Assembly: GCA_951640165.1 (NCBI GenBank)
Contig: OX621257.1
Span: 13,899,201-13,963,200 of the forward strand
DNA from: Pseudoips prasinana
Lineage: Eukaryota > Arthropoda > Insecta > Lepidoptera > Nolidae
DNA length: 64,000 nucleotides
Direction: 5' to 3'
Shown here piece after piece: positions 1 to 10,114 of this stretch. Position 1 is the stretch's first letter, and each line of letters starts with the position of its first letter. Made by a program: the position numbers and the translations under genes. Below the pieces are notes generated by a model. That model saw nothing but the letters and a program-made list of their open reading frames with translations, had not been told where the DNA came from and did not search any database.

Positions 1-240
1 TACAAACACTTTCTAACTTCTGTAGTTCAATAACCTTCCAACATTATCTGTTCGAGGAAATAACCCACACTTATATACCCACACCCACACTATAAGCACC
101 CGAAGAACACTAATTCAGTACAATATGGACTCACAAAATTTAAGCAAAGATACGAGTAAGTATTAGCGGTACTAGATGCTCCACGCAATAAAAATGCGTC
201 AAATCTTGTACCAAACATATTCCTTCAAAATAAGCACATG

Positions 241-471
241 GTTACTGTGTGGTGACGGAAGCAAATATCAAAATATCATCACCCCGTCTCATCACTGGGG
301 GACATAGAAATTGTACCGAGGGAATATCTACCAGAGGAAAGACAGCAGTTTCTTTCTGAGTACTATGACAATCACACTGCGATCGACAATCTGTCGTGGA
401 GATTATGGCATATCCCCTTAAGTTGATTCTTGGGGGAGGCTTTTGTCCAGCATTGGACTTATCAGAGCTGT
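241..471 (+). mobile_element. RTE-mini element (non-autonomous RTE derivative)
   Basis: Begins with a relative of the RTE 5' leader seen at 21465 (GTGTGGTGACGG, then CATCACCCCGTCTCATC). It jumps directly to the RTE 3' tail (TGGGGGAGGCTTTTGTCCAG, then GGACTTATCAG). No coding capacity remains. Related joins occur at 48505, 52315 and 57178, so this is a repeated structure and not a one-off deletion. Confidence 0.7.
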
Positions 472-535
472 TATAAGTGAGTGAGAAGCACATGGTTGAG
501 AAGTCTTTACATAATACGATTAGGCGATTATATAA

Positions 536-790
536 TATAATAATAATATCCTGGGACATTATTCACACACGGCCATCTGATCCCAAACTAAGCAGAGCTT
601 GTGCTATGGAACCCAGATAACTCATATACTACTACTTTTTTGTAAATACATACTTATATCGATAAATTACACCCAGACTCAGGACAAACATACATGTACA
701 TTGTACATACACACAAATATCTGTCCTGGGTGGGAATCGAACCCACGACCTCCGGCGTGAAAAGCAAGCATTTGCCAACCACGCCAATTT
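536..790 (-). mobile_element. SINE-A copy (tRNA-derived)
   Basis: On the minus strand it reads CACGCCGGAGGTCGTGGGTTCGATTCC-type B box, a body with GACAGATATTTGTG and CAAGCTCTGCTTAGTTTGGG, and an AT-rich tail reaching CCAGGATATTATTATTA. The B box GGTTCGATTCC marks an internal Pol III promoter. Near full length. Confidence 0.85.
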
Positions 791-863
791 AAATAGGTAA
801 TAACAAGTAGGTATACTTAAAGAAAAATATTTCATTTACAAGGGGCGCGCAAAAGAGTTTGAA

Positions 864-1046
864 CTATGTACACCAGATAACTGTTATACTACATATAGTA
901 TTATTTTTTGTAAATACATACCTACTTATATAGGTAATTCACACCCAGACTCACACAGACAGACATACAGATATGTTCATGCACACAAATTTTTGTCCCG
1001 GGTGAAAGGCAGCGTATCTACCAACCACGCCAATAGGTCCGTCTAA
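864..1046 (-). mobile_element. SINE-A fragment lacking the B box
   Basis: Matches the SINE-A body and the head (TTGGCGTGGTTGG on the minus strand), but the B-box stretch has been deleted, leaving CCCGGG next to the head. The 3' tail is also missing. Confidence 0.7.
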
Positions 1047-1064
1047 TTACGACAACACATCAAT

Positions 1065-1157
1065 TCAATTGAAAGTAAAGCCTATGCTTAAGTGATAAAG
1101 TTGAAAATCTACTAAAGAGATTTGTCAGATTGGGGTAGCTGGATGTGCTGGCGTCTG
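1065..1157 (+). mobile_element. MITE-1 fragment
   Basis: Right two-thirds of MITE-1: internal GTGATAAAGTTGAAAATC, then the right terminal repeat ending CTGGCGTCTG. The left terminus is missing, so no target duplication can be read. Confidence 0.75.
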
Positions 1158-1394
1158 TCAAAGAAAGCTGTAACATTGTTGTTTTAAACAAAATGACGTC
1201 TGCGATAATACACTATGCCTTGGCGACTATTGCCCTCGAATAGCTCTCCTATTAGATTGTGGAAGTCTACGAAGGAAGGGACTAGATAGTGCACTAGTGC
1301 ATAGTGCGTGCACTAGTGCATGCATAGTTGGCTAGTCGCCGTAGAGGTTGGCCACCTAAGCCGAAATTCAGCTATGAGCACTATATAATAATTA

Positions 1395-1623
1395 TAATAA
1401 TATCTATAGACAATGTCACACAGATCATCCTAACCCCAAAGTAAGCAAAGCTTGTACTATGGGTACCAGGCGATGATATACATATTTATATAGATAGATA
1501 AATACTTATATATATAGAAAACATCCATGACTCAGAAATAAATATTCGTGCTCATCACTCGTATATTTGCACTTACCGGGATTCGAACCCAGGACCACTA
1601 CCAACTAGTCTACGGTGACCGTC
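1395..1623 (-). mobile_element. SINE-B copy directly upstream of Crz exon 1
   Basis: Minus-strand tRNA-related SINE: head CGACGGTCACCGTAG, B box GGGTTCGAATCCCGG, body with CATGGATGTTTTC, CGCCTGGTACCC and AAGCTTTGCTTA, and a tail of ATT repeats. It ends about 50 bp before the acceptor at 1672, so it lies in the Crz 5' intron. It lacks the CACCAGCTTCGTAGGCAGGAG stretch found in other copies. Confidence 0.85.
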
Positions 1624-1677
1624 GTATAAATTAATTATGTAACTTTTTAACCCTGGATCATCTTAATTTCAGCCACA

Positions 1678-3235
1678 ATGGTAACCAACGTTACCCTGCT
1701 CCTCATCTTCGTCACCCTGGCGTCAGTCACCGCACAGACATTCCAGTACTCCCGGGGCTGGACGAACGGTAAACGGGACGGACACATTAACAAAAGGGAA
1801 GAGTTAAGAGACATCGCCAGTAACTTGGAGAAGATCCTGACGCCCTGCCAGTTGAGCAAGCTCAAGTACGTGCTGGAAGGGAAGCCCCTCAATGATAGGG
1901 TCTGTATTTTATATTTTACTTCCAGTTTATCTGTTTCGGTTTGACTAGCCTGATAGTCTAGAGGTTAGTGATCTTGACTGCTAATCCGGAGGTCGTGGGT
2001 TCGATTCCCACCCGTTCACCTCGATCTTTGTTTGATGAACAGGATTATTTGTTCCGTCTGGGTGTAATTTTTCTATTATATGTATACAGTATTTATTTAG
2101 GAATATACAAGTAAGTTTATCAGTTTTCTGGTTGCCATAGTACAGGCATTGTCTAGTTTGGGATCAGATGGTAGTGTGTTAGTTGTCCAAAGATTTTCAT
2201 TTTTAGCTAGTATACCAAACAGGGTTTATACCCTGTTTAGTTTTTTTAATATAATTCGACACGCGCTTGGGCGATAACCTAGCCTCGACCAAGCAGGTCA
2301 CGTCACGATCACCGCCTCTATGGACACTCCAAACAGCAGAGGGGCTGTAACTTCGAGCATGCTAAATGCTCGAAGGGCTGTAAGGGCGTTGCCGGTCTTT
2401 AATAAACGATCTGGCTCGCTTCTTGAAGGTTATGGCTATGTTATACCGAATCGGAAATACCTCCGCAGAGCATATGTCAAAGACTCCTTGCTGTCTCATA
2501 TGTCTTTACATCCTGGCGATGAATAACGAATAGAATTCCAATTTAATTTGGAATCGTTTTCATATTCCAGTTAGTAAATTTCCCAATGCACCCAAATTTT
2601 TCTTGAGGTCGAATTTGCGATATTTTGTTTGGTTTATTAATGACTATCGAAAGTCAGGTATTAGTAAGTATGAATATTACGAGTAGTGGAAGGGTTTACA
2701 TTTACGCAAACTGCCAACATTCCTATCGATGATAGGGTCAAGGTATGGTCTACAATATCGGAAATTGGTGTCTGCACATCGGCACCTAGTGGTCACCGGT
2801 CGTGGACAACGGTTCTGAGGGTGCATTAATCCACATACGGGCAAATCACAATGTAAAATACAAAATATTATAAAAAGAAACGAATACAAAAATAGAAATA
2901 AAACGAATACAATAATAAAAGAAGACGTAAAAAGCCCGGGGTTTCTTTGTGGCTTTCTTCTCCAGGTCGTCCACTCAGGTAGCTAGAGAAAGCCGCAGGT
3001 TAGGTAGGGTAGGTTCCTCGGCGGCAAGGATCGCGTTGCCCCCTTAACACATGATCGTTGATCCCATGCAAGAGATCACACCCACATTAACACTACGATT
3101 AACTATTTCCGTATGCTCATGTATCATTGTTTTCCACAGCTACTTGTTCCTTGCGACTACATCGATGATGACGAGGCTCCGAAGCGGTACAAAAACGACA
3201 GAAACCAGGACCCACTGTTCGAGGCATTCCAATGA
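1678..3235 (+). CDS. Crz: Corazonin neuropeptide precursor, two coding exons (1678-1899 and 3140-3235)
   Basis: Encodes pro-corazonin, a secreted neuropeptide precursor acting through the corazonin receptor, a GnRH/AKH-related GPCR, in insect neurosecretory cells. Exon 1 codes 74 residues and exon 2 codes 31 plus stop, giving 105 aa, typical for lepidopteran Crz. Residues 1-19 are a signal peptide ending in SVTA. Q20 starts the mature peptide QTFQYSRGWTN (20-30; Q20 would become pyroglutamate). G31 is the amide donor and KR 32-33 the dibasic cleavage site. The rest is the corazonin-associated peptide, with a Cys in exon 1 (TPCQL), one in exon 2 (VPCDY) and a second KR near residues 89-90. The start ATG (CCACAATGG) follows acceptor TTTCAG at 1667-1672, so a 5' non-coding exon lies upstream. 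The donor at 1900 is GTCTGT, weak at +3; the acceptor TTTCCACAG ends at 3139. Both junctions are phase 0 and join LNDR to LLVPC. I am very sure of the identity. No clear polyadenylation signal was found. Confidence 0.97.
1945..2210 (+). mobile_element. SINE-A2 copy in the Crz intron
   Basis: tRNA-like head (AGTCTAGAGGTTAGTGATC, an A-box-like segment), B box GGGTTCGATTCCCA, then a body with GATGAACAGGATTATT, GGGTGTAATTTTTCTAT and TAGTTTGGGATCAGATGG. Close relative of SINE-A with a different head. A better-preserved copy lies at 29880. Confidence 0.8.
2296..2540 (-). repeat. Diverged interspersed repeat in the Crz intron
   Basis: Reverse-complement relative of the repeat at 18640-18830: shared landmarks are GATCACCGCC, ATGGACACTCC and GCGTTGCCGG, in the same order. 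An ORF at 2320-2526 lies within it and is not considered a gene. Class unresolved; possibly the 3' part of a non-LTR element. Confidence 0.5.
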
Positions 3236-3629
3236 AAACACAAGAGCAATTGTTAATATTATGTGCCAAATGAAATGGAGATTATTAATTTATTTGTAGT
3301 TAGGTGAAAGGACCATTTTGAATGATTAACTCATTTATAAAAAAAATATTTAATCACTGATCAGATAGATAAATGTTCTTGTTTCTTTCGCTCTAATGTC
3401 AAATGTCGTTGATAGATAGAAACAAAATATTTTTAAAGCTGATTAGTTCATGAATATTTTTTTATTATGAAGGTAAACGTCGGCTTGATGCCAAAATAGT
3501 TAATGATTGGTATTATTACGGCGGTGAAGAGTCATTCAGATCCCCAGTATAGAACCCAGTGCCTCTGCACTTGCAGTAAGGGCCACTAGTCTATTAGCTA
3601 GTGACCAACAGGCTTTAGGTTTAGTAGTT

Positions 3630-3770
3630 GTTACATTCGGCCAATAGTTTCAACTTCTTCAGGAAGTCATCTTCAGGGCGAATGCGACCTGCACGAGATC
3701 AGTGCGAGACGGGACGCGACGTAGTGAAGATGACTTCCTGAAGAAGTCGAAACTGTTGACCGAATCCAAC
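3630..3770. mobile_element. Foldback MITE
   Basis: Two inverted arms of about 46 bp (GTTACATTCGGCCAATAG / CTGTTGACCGAATCCAAC) enclose a GC-rich loop of about 50 bp. The inner 25 bp of the arms (CAGGAAGTCATCTTCA / TGAAGATGACTTCCTG) are identical. No coding potential. Superfamily unknown. Confidence 0.7.
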
Positions 3771-5420
3771 ATAAAATTAATTACGTGAGTTACCCGTTAC
3801 TATCTTTCATTATGATAGCTCCTCACGTCAGTTTTAATAATAATATAGTTGTTAGATATTGACTTCACCGTCGATTATTCAAATTGTTAATTGTATTATT
3901 AATTGCATTTGTTTTAGTAGCTGAAATTGCTGTAAATTCTGAAGAAAATTAATTATTTTTAAGCAATCCCGAATGCGCACTCAGTATATCCACCTGGCGT
4001 TCGTAAAATAATTATATTGCGCCACACTTTACGCTTCCGGCAGAAGCCTAACAACAGCAAGATCAGTGATTGCTTTGCAATCGTAATTTTGTATTTTGTG
4101 TGACGTATTAGCGATACACAAAGATTACACTTCCATTTTTTCTCTTGGGTTGAATTCCTAACTCGGGCCAAACATTGTTACTGGGATTTGACTGGCAAGA
4201 TAAACAGTTGTAGCACCTCGGAGTCAGGAAGATGGTGTTTACACTTTGCTATCCCCTGGTTGTGTCGGATAACCATCCAATCTGATCGGTATACAAACTT
4301 CAGCGAAATAATAAACAACAAAACGTTAAAAGACTTCGTTTTTTCGATCAACTCACTGCTAAAACCGCTGGGTCTAGAAACATGATATTTTGTACAAATA
4401 TTCCTTAAGTGATAATGAGTGAGAAAGGGTTTTTTCAATTCAAACCCTACGCGACAGAATAAAAAGTACTTACGTACCTACGCGAGTTCAAAGAGGTTGA
4501 AAAGTTAATGGAACAATGTGTTTTCTTGGTCCGATTAACATCAAACATGGTGTATACACTCATATGACACGTTTGGATACTAAAGTAGGGGTTAAATATT
4601 TGTAAGAATCTTGATCAAATGTAAAAATAACATACGAAGTGTTTTCGATTTGGGGGAAGTTCTTAACCATAGGCTACATAGATAGAATCGAACCTATTAT
4701 TTTAACCTCTTTGATGTCTGATTTCAACGCAGACGAAGTTGTAGGCATAAACTGGTGACATACAAATTAGTTGAGTGGTGTTAAAGACAGAGAATCACCA
4801 GCAATATGTTTCTTATTATATTCTTATTATTTAATTATAAGTAAATGCTAGTATGCTACTATATCTATGACTATGCTTGCGTTGAAGTAATGAAGGAGGT
4901 AAATAGTCGACGTTTACCTTAATATGTATTTATATTTGTGTATCTTAAGTTAAATTCAGTAATGCATTTTGGCTGGACAATGCATTGCTATGTACTGTAA
5001 AAACCGAAAAAACACAGTTTATTTGGTGGTGATTTTTTAAGTAAGAAATAAAAATATGACTGTAATAAATACAAATTTTATTAAAAATACAAATTTTGTA
5101 ATATAATTATTACGATCCTGTCCTGTCTTTAGGTTAATAAGGATTTTTAAAAGGATTTTTACTATTATTGTCATTTTGTGCTATACAAGGTGCATACCTA
5201 CTTAGAAATATAAATAATGTACTTAGTGTAATAAAAAACAATGTTAAAATGTTGACAACAATATTATATTGTAACTTATATTGAAAATAAAAATTTGACT
5301 TAAACGATTCGCTTGTTTTTGTTTCAATTTTCCTGTTGAATTTAAAATACAACATGTAACTACTTAGGTGTTAAGTTAGACAAAGTTGGCAAATAAGATA
5401 ACAGTTAACCGGATAGTAAG
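3771..5420. other. AT-rich intergenic stretch without a recognised feature
   Basis: ORFs here (for example 3959-4171 and 4178-4438 on the minus strand) show no recognisable domain and overlap ORFs on the other strand. I see no repeat seen elsewhere in the window. Confidence 0.5.
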
Positions 5421-5955
5421 CTGTAGAGATGTAAAATAACTGAATATGACTAGTCACAATTGTCATAAACCTTAAACGACCGGTCATTTACTGTCAAATT
5501 CTGTCAATTTGACTCAAATATTGTTGTCTATTCTCGACTACCACCCAATTATTTATTTGTACCCAATTTATATGCAAGTTTAAATGAAGCAACGTTTTAT
5601 TTTGTATTATATCATGAGAGGTTATCCTGTCTTATGCTGTCTTATGACGACATCAAAGTCGATGCGCGAGGCGATGCGACGTTGCCATTTTGTCTTAAAT
5701 GCACGCATGATTAAAAATGTAAAATGATTAATACTATATAATAATACTAGAAGTCATAAAAACCAATTTCAATTTAGAAGTTGTATCTTTGTTTTTTTTT
5801 AATCTCTAATGACTTTTATCAACGACAAAAACTTTAGGTACCTACTAAAATATTACTGAAATCAAATTGATAGTTAATGACCATTTTTGACCAATTTGAC
5901 CGTAAATGACAGTCATTCCAATTCAGTCACTTTAGTCATTTTCAACACTAGTAAG
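5420..5955. repeat. Possible terminal-inverted-repeat element
   Basis: The left end (TAGAGATGTAAAATAACTG, then TCATTTACTGTCAAATT) and the right end (CGTAAATGACAGTCATTC, then CATTTTCAACACTAG) are imperfect inverted relatives over about 80 bp. The interior has no coding frame. It would fit an old non-autonomous DNA transposon, but the ends are too diverged to be sure. Confidence 0.35.
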
Positions 5956-6154
5956 CTGGTACCGCTGTGTGGAAGTGATATGTATATCTATGGTTGTGGC
6001 TGTGGATGAAATTTTTCACACAAACGCAGACAACTCAGGTTGGGTTGTCTATATTGTATTGTAAAAGTAACTTTCGTTACTCGAAAAGTATACGATATTA
6101 GTAGTACTAGTAGGCTAGTCCTACTGTTCTAGTAGCGAATGTAATATTTTGACG

Positions 6155-6405
6155 GGCCTGTTGGCGTGGTTGATAGATACGCTTCCTTTCACGCCGCAGG
6201 TCGTGGGTTCGATTCCCACCCGGGACAAATATTTTTGTGCATGTCATTTGTCCTGAGTCTGGGGTGTAAATTATCTATATAAGTATGTATTTACAAAAGA
6301 AAAATAGTAGGTATATGTAATATATCAGTTATCTGGTTTCCATAGTACAAGCTCTGCTTAGTTTGGCCGTGTGTGAATAATGTCCCAGGGTATCTTATCT
6401 TATCT
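6155..6405 (+). mobile_element. SINE-A copy
   Basis: Full head GACGGGCCTGTTGGCGTGG, B box GGGTTCGATTCCCACCC, body, and a tail of ATCTT repeats instead of the usual TATT. Its tail runs straight into the 3' tail of the minus-strand LINE that follows, so the two elements meet tail to tail. Confidence 0.85.
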
Positions 6406-6477
6406 TATCTTTGATGGGGTGTACTTGCGTACAGCACTTCGACCCTTCAGGATCTTTTGTACTATCCCCCACTGGTT

Positions 6478-6806
6478 TTATTCTATCCCTAAAGTCCTGA
6501 ATGAAGTCTTCACATAATCCAGTACACTTCTTAGGGGTAGATCCTTGTAGTTTCCTGGTTCTGGATATGCCAGCCCCAGGATGGCCATCCTGTGTCTTGC
6601 CAATGCATCGCATTTGCATATTATATGCAGCATTGTTTCCTGTTCTTCCCTACAGGTCCTGCAGATCGGGCTATTCGACAGTCCCAATTTGTGTAGGTGA
6701 TAGTTGGTGCCATAGTGGCCCGTGAATACTGCTACTATCAGTTGTAGCTGGTTTCTGCTGTACTTCCAAAGTTTTTTGGACCAGCTTTTGTCTATTCCTT
6801 TAATGA
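6478..6806 (-). pseudogene. LINE C-terminal domain, separated from its RT by the RTE
   Basis: Continues the same LINE protein: VIKGIDKSWSKKLWKYSRNQ, then a Cys/His cluster (HYGTNYHLHKLG, CRTCREEQETMLHIICKC) typical of the region after RNase H, stopping at 6478. It would directly follow KELKHSKQLI at 8590 if the RTE and one target duplicate were absent. Confidence 0.85.
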
Positions 6807-8582
6807 CACACGCCAATTTAATACTATTAGTATAAAAGAGGCCATCGAGCGGAATAGAGGCTCTAAAGTGTTCGCAAGAGATTTGTCTATTGGGCAAAGC
6901 CAACTGACGAAGCTGAAGACTGAGGATGGTAGAATCGTCACGTCAAAACCAGAGTTGCTAGATGAGATCGAGAAGTTCTACGGACAGTTATACACGACAA
7001 CGCGACTTCCTGTCAATAGTCATGCCGATCCAAGAGCAAGACTAACCCGACACTACACCCAAGATATCCCGGACGTCAGCCTGTACGAGATTAGAATGGC
7101 TCTCAAACAACTAAAAAACAACAAGGCGCCGGGTGATGATGGAGTTACAGCTGAGCTTCTGAAGGCGGGTGGTACACCGATCCTACGGGCCCTTCAGAAG
7201 TTATTCAACTCCGTCATACTCGAAGGTCAAACGCCAAAAGCATGGCACAGGAGTGTGGTGGTGCTTTTCTTCAAAAAGGGCGATAAAACCCTATTGAAGA
7301 ATTACAGACCCATCTCACTGCTGAGCCATGTTTACAAGTTGTTTTCGAGAGTCATTACGAATCGTCTCGCACGAAGGTTTGACGACTTCCAGCCTCCCGA
7401 ACAAGCCGGATTCCGAAAAGGCTACAGTACCATAGACCACATACATACGCTGCGGCAAGTTATACAGAAGACAGAGGAGTATAACCAGCCATTATGCTTA
7501 GCGTTTGTGGACTATGAGAAAGCCTTTGATTCTATCGAAACATGGGCCGTGCTGAGGTCTCTTCAAAGGTGCCAAATTGACTATCGGTATGTCCAGGTGT
7601 TAAAGTGTTTGTACGAAAACGCCACCATGTCAATCCGACTTCAGGACCAGAACTCGAAACCTATTCAATTGCAGCGAGGCGTGAGACAGGGAGACGTCAT
7701 ATCTCCGAAACTGTTCACCGCTGCATTGGAAGATGTTTTCAAGCTTCTGGACTGGGAAGGCTTTGGCATCAATGTCAATGGCGAGTACCTCACCCACCTT
7801 AGATTTGCCGACGACATAGTAGTCATGGCTGAGACCCTTGACAACCTCGGTACAATGCTCGATGGCCTCAGTAGAGTCTCTCAACAAGTGGGTCTGAAAA
7901 TGAACATGGATAAGACGAAAATCATGTCGAACATCCATGTTGCACCCACTCTAGTTAAGGTTGGAGACTCTGCACTCGAAGTTGTTGAGAACTATATTTA
8001 CCTAGGACAGACCATCCAACTAGGTAGGTCCAACTTCGAAAAGGAGGTCAATCGTAGAATCCAACTCGGCTGGGCAGCGTTCGGGAAGCTACGTAATATC
8101 TTCTCATCCCAAATACCGCAGTGTCTCAAGTCGAAAGTCTTCGACCAGTGTGTGTTGCCAGTGATGACTTACGGAACAGAGACGTGGTCGCTCACTATGG
8201 GCCTTATCAGGCGGTTCAAGGTCACCCAAAGAGCAATGGAAAGGGCTATGCTTGGAGTTTCCCTGCGAGATCGAATAAGAAATGCTGAGATCCGCAGGCG
8301 AACTAAAGTAGCCGACATAGCCCAAAGAATTGCCAAACTGAAGTGGCAGTGGGCAGGGCACATAGCTCGTAGAACTGACGGCCGATGGGGCAGAAAGGTT
8401 CTCGAGTGGCGACCACGAACCGGAAGACGCAGCGTGGGCAGGCCTCCTACACGGTGGACCGACGATCTTGTGCGGGTCGCGGGAAGCCGCTGGATGCGGG
8501 CAGCGCAGGACCGGCTATTGTGGAGATCCTTGGGGGAGGCCTTTGTCCAGCAGTGGACGTCTTTCGGCTGATATGATGATGA
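6807..8582 (+). mobile_element. RTE-clade non-LTR retrotransposon, 5'-truncated, with 7-bp target duplication
   Basis: The insert is bounded by TTAATGA at 6800-6806 and 8583-8589. It ends in ATATGATGATGAT, the TGA-rich tail characteristic of RTE elements. The 5' truncation point is in the segment between endonuclease and RT, as judged from the 22670 copy. It lies inside the minus-strand LINE. No stop interrupts the retained reading frame, so it is the best preserved RTE copy in the window. Confidence 0.92.
6811..8571 (+). pseudogene. RTE reverse transcriptase (5'-truncated but open frame)
   Basis: Open from 6811 to the TGA at 8571, about 586 codons. There is no genuine start because the ORF is cut at the 5' end; the GTG at 6868 is internal. 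RT blocks visible: KAPGDDGVTAELLK, FFKKGDKTLLKNYRPISLL, EQAGFRKGYSTIDHI, AFVDYEKAFDSIE, GVRQGDVISPKLF and the catalytic FADD (RFADDIVVMAE, near 7805-7835). The C-terminal end reads KLKWQWAGHIARR, then RPPTRWTDDLVR and FVQQWTSFG, as in the RTE family. The endonuclease domain is absent. This copy cannot be autonomous but is young. Confidence 0.9.
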
Positions 8583-8589
8583 TTAATGA

Positions 8590-10098
8590 GTTGCTTTGAG
8601 TGTTTTAATTCCTTGATTTTGGTCCACATTTGATTGTGTTTAGCTGTGGATTCATTTTTAAGGGTTGCTCCTATTACATTTGGAGGAATCCCTACGCACG
8701 GTTCTGGTCCACAGAACTGACTTTCAGATCCCTTCCTAGCTAGTGTATCTGCTTTTTCGTTGCCTTCTATTCCTGTATGGCCTGGTACCCATACGAGTTT
8801 GACGTTGTTTTTAGTACCAAGTTTGTTCAGAGCCGTGATACAGTTCTGGATTAATTTTGATTCGATTTTATGTGACATCAGGGCTTTTAATGTAGCCTGG
8901 CTGTCACTGAGTATGTAGATGGTCTGACCTTCAGTCGCCCTATCTATGATCGTCTGGGCGCATGTAATTATCGCGTATGTCTCTGCCTGAAACACTGTCG
9001 CGAAATTGCCCATGCTTTCGCTGATACTGCAGGTTTCATTATATACGCCCGCGCCTGTACCGGATTTCATTTTTGATCCGTCTGTGTACCAAATTTGACT
9101 TTGTTCGTTTTGTTTACAAAGTCCCAATTTCCATTCCTCTCTACTGGGGATGTATAAATTATATTGTTTGTCAAATGTGTAGGTGGGTTGCATTTTATCA
9201 CTTCCCATCTCTATTACATTGTCAAGGTTTTTCCAGTTTTCTGTCTGCGTATGCCTTGTGGGCATACGTTCATTAGATATGTGTCCCAGGACAGTAAGCC
9301 TTAGGAGTGTTTTTCTTGCCTCTTCTTGTACTTCAAGGTGTAGTGGTACTAGGTCTAGAATAACTTCCAAGGCCGCTGTTGGTGTAGTGCTAAACGCCCC
9401 TGTCATTGCTAAGCAGGCAGTGCGTTGTATTTTGTTTAGCACTTGTTTACGAGTTTCCAGTTTTGTTCTTGGCCACCAGACGATACTACCGTACATCAGT
9501 ACCGGTTTTACCATCATTTTGTATATCCAGTGAACGATTTTGGGTTTTAGACCCCATGTTTTGCCATATGCTGCTCGGCACATGCCGAATATTCTCAGGG
9601 CTTTGTTTTTTATGTTTTCTACATGTTCTTTCCATGTGAGTGATTTGTCGAGTGTTATACCCAGGTATTTCACTTCTTTTGACAAATAAATTTTTGTGTT
9701 GTAGAGTTTTAAAATTCCTATACCCGATAGGTCCTTCTTTTTTGTGAATGGTACTATAACGGCTTTCTGTGGGTTTATAGAAAGGTTATTTGATTTGCAC
9801 CAGTCTTCTGTCTCTTTTAAAGCTTGTTTCATAATATCTGCTACTATGTGAGGGAATTTCCCACTTATTAGTATCACAATATCGTCTGCATAGCCGACGG
9901 TATACCGTGGCCCTGTGTTTAGGTTTATCAAGAGCTCGTCCACAACCAGGTACCACAGTAGCGGTGAGATGACTCCGCCTTGTGGGCATCCTCTGGTTGT
10001 CGTTGCATATCTGATGTCCCCTAGTAGTGTTGACTGCAGTTGCCGTCCTTTCAGCATTCTGTCTATCCATCTGCATAGAGTGGGTTCTATGCTATGGT
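8590..10098 (-). pseudogene. LINE reverse transcriptase-RNase H coding part (interrupted)
   Basis: About 500 codons open without a stop. The reverse transcriptase enters at the CRWIDRML and GCPQGGVISPLLW motifs, followed by the catalytic YADD box at 9881-9892 and the KYLGITLD motif near 9660. RNase H follows: D in YTDGSK (near 9080), E in FQAETYA (near 8980), D in LSDSQAT (near 8905), and WVPGHTGIEGNEKAD near 8770. The endonuclease and N-terminal part of the RT are missing through 5' truncation. The frame is ended artificially by the RTE insertion. Confidence 0.88.
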
Positions 10099-10114
10099 TG
10101 ATATTCTATGCTGG

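Larger units (their letters stand above)
1900..3139 (+). other. Corazonin intron between the coding exons
   Basis: The 1240-bp intron runs from GTCTGT to TTTCCACAG and leaves the reading frame in phase 0. It carries a SINE-A2 copy and a diverged interspersed repeat. A short hairpin at about 2218-2236 (AAACAGGG / CCCTGTTT) sits between them. A minus-strand ORF at 2677-2889 inside the intron looks like chance. Confidence 0.9.
6402..10110 (-). mobile_element. RNase H-bearing non-LTR retrotransposon (5'-truncated), split by a nested RTE
   Basis: A minus-strand LINE occupying 10110-8590 and 6806-6402, interrupted by the RTE insertion at 6807-8582. Parts in order: reverse transcriptase, RNase H, a Cys/His C-terminal region, stop at 6478, then a short 3' UTR and a tail of GATAA repeats. 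The presence of RNase H places it in the I/LOA/Outcast-like group of non-LTR elements. Its 5' border joins a mariner remnant at about 10110. Confidence 0.85.

Noticed and set aside
1280..1330. Palindromic GTGCACTAGTGC words
   Set aside because: Short doubled GTGCACTAGTGCAT unit; too small to call an element and no second copy elsewhere.
2677..2889. Minus-strand ORF in the corazonin intron with a hydrophobic start and several Cys
   Set aside because: No family resemblance, no splice signals, and the signal-peptide look comes from AT-rich codons. Probably chance.
7605..7938. ORFs overlapping the RTE on other frames and strand
   Set aside because: They lie inside the 586-codon RT frame, which has recognisable RT motifs; they are shadows.
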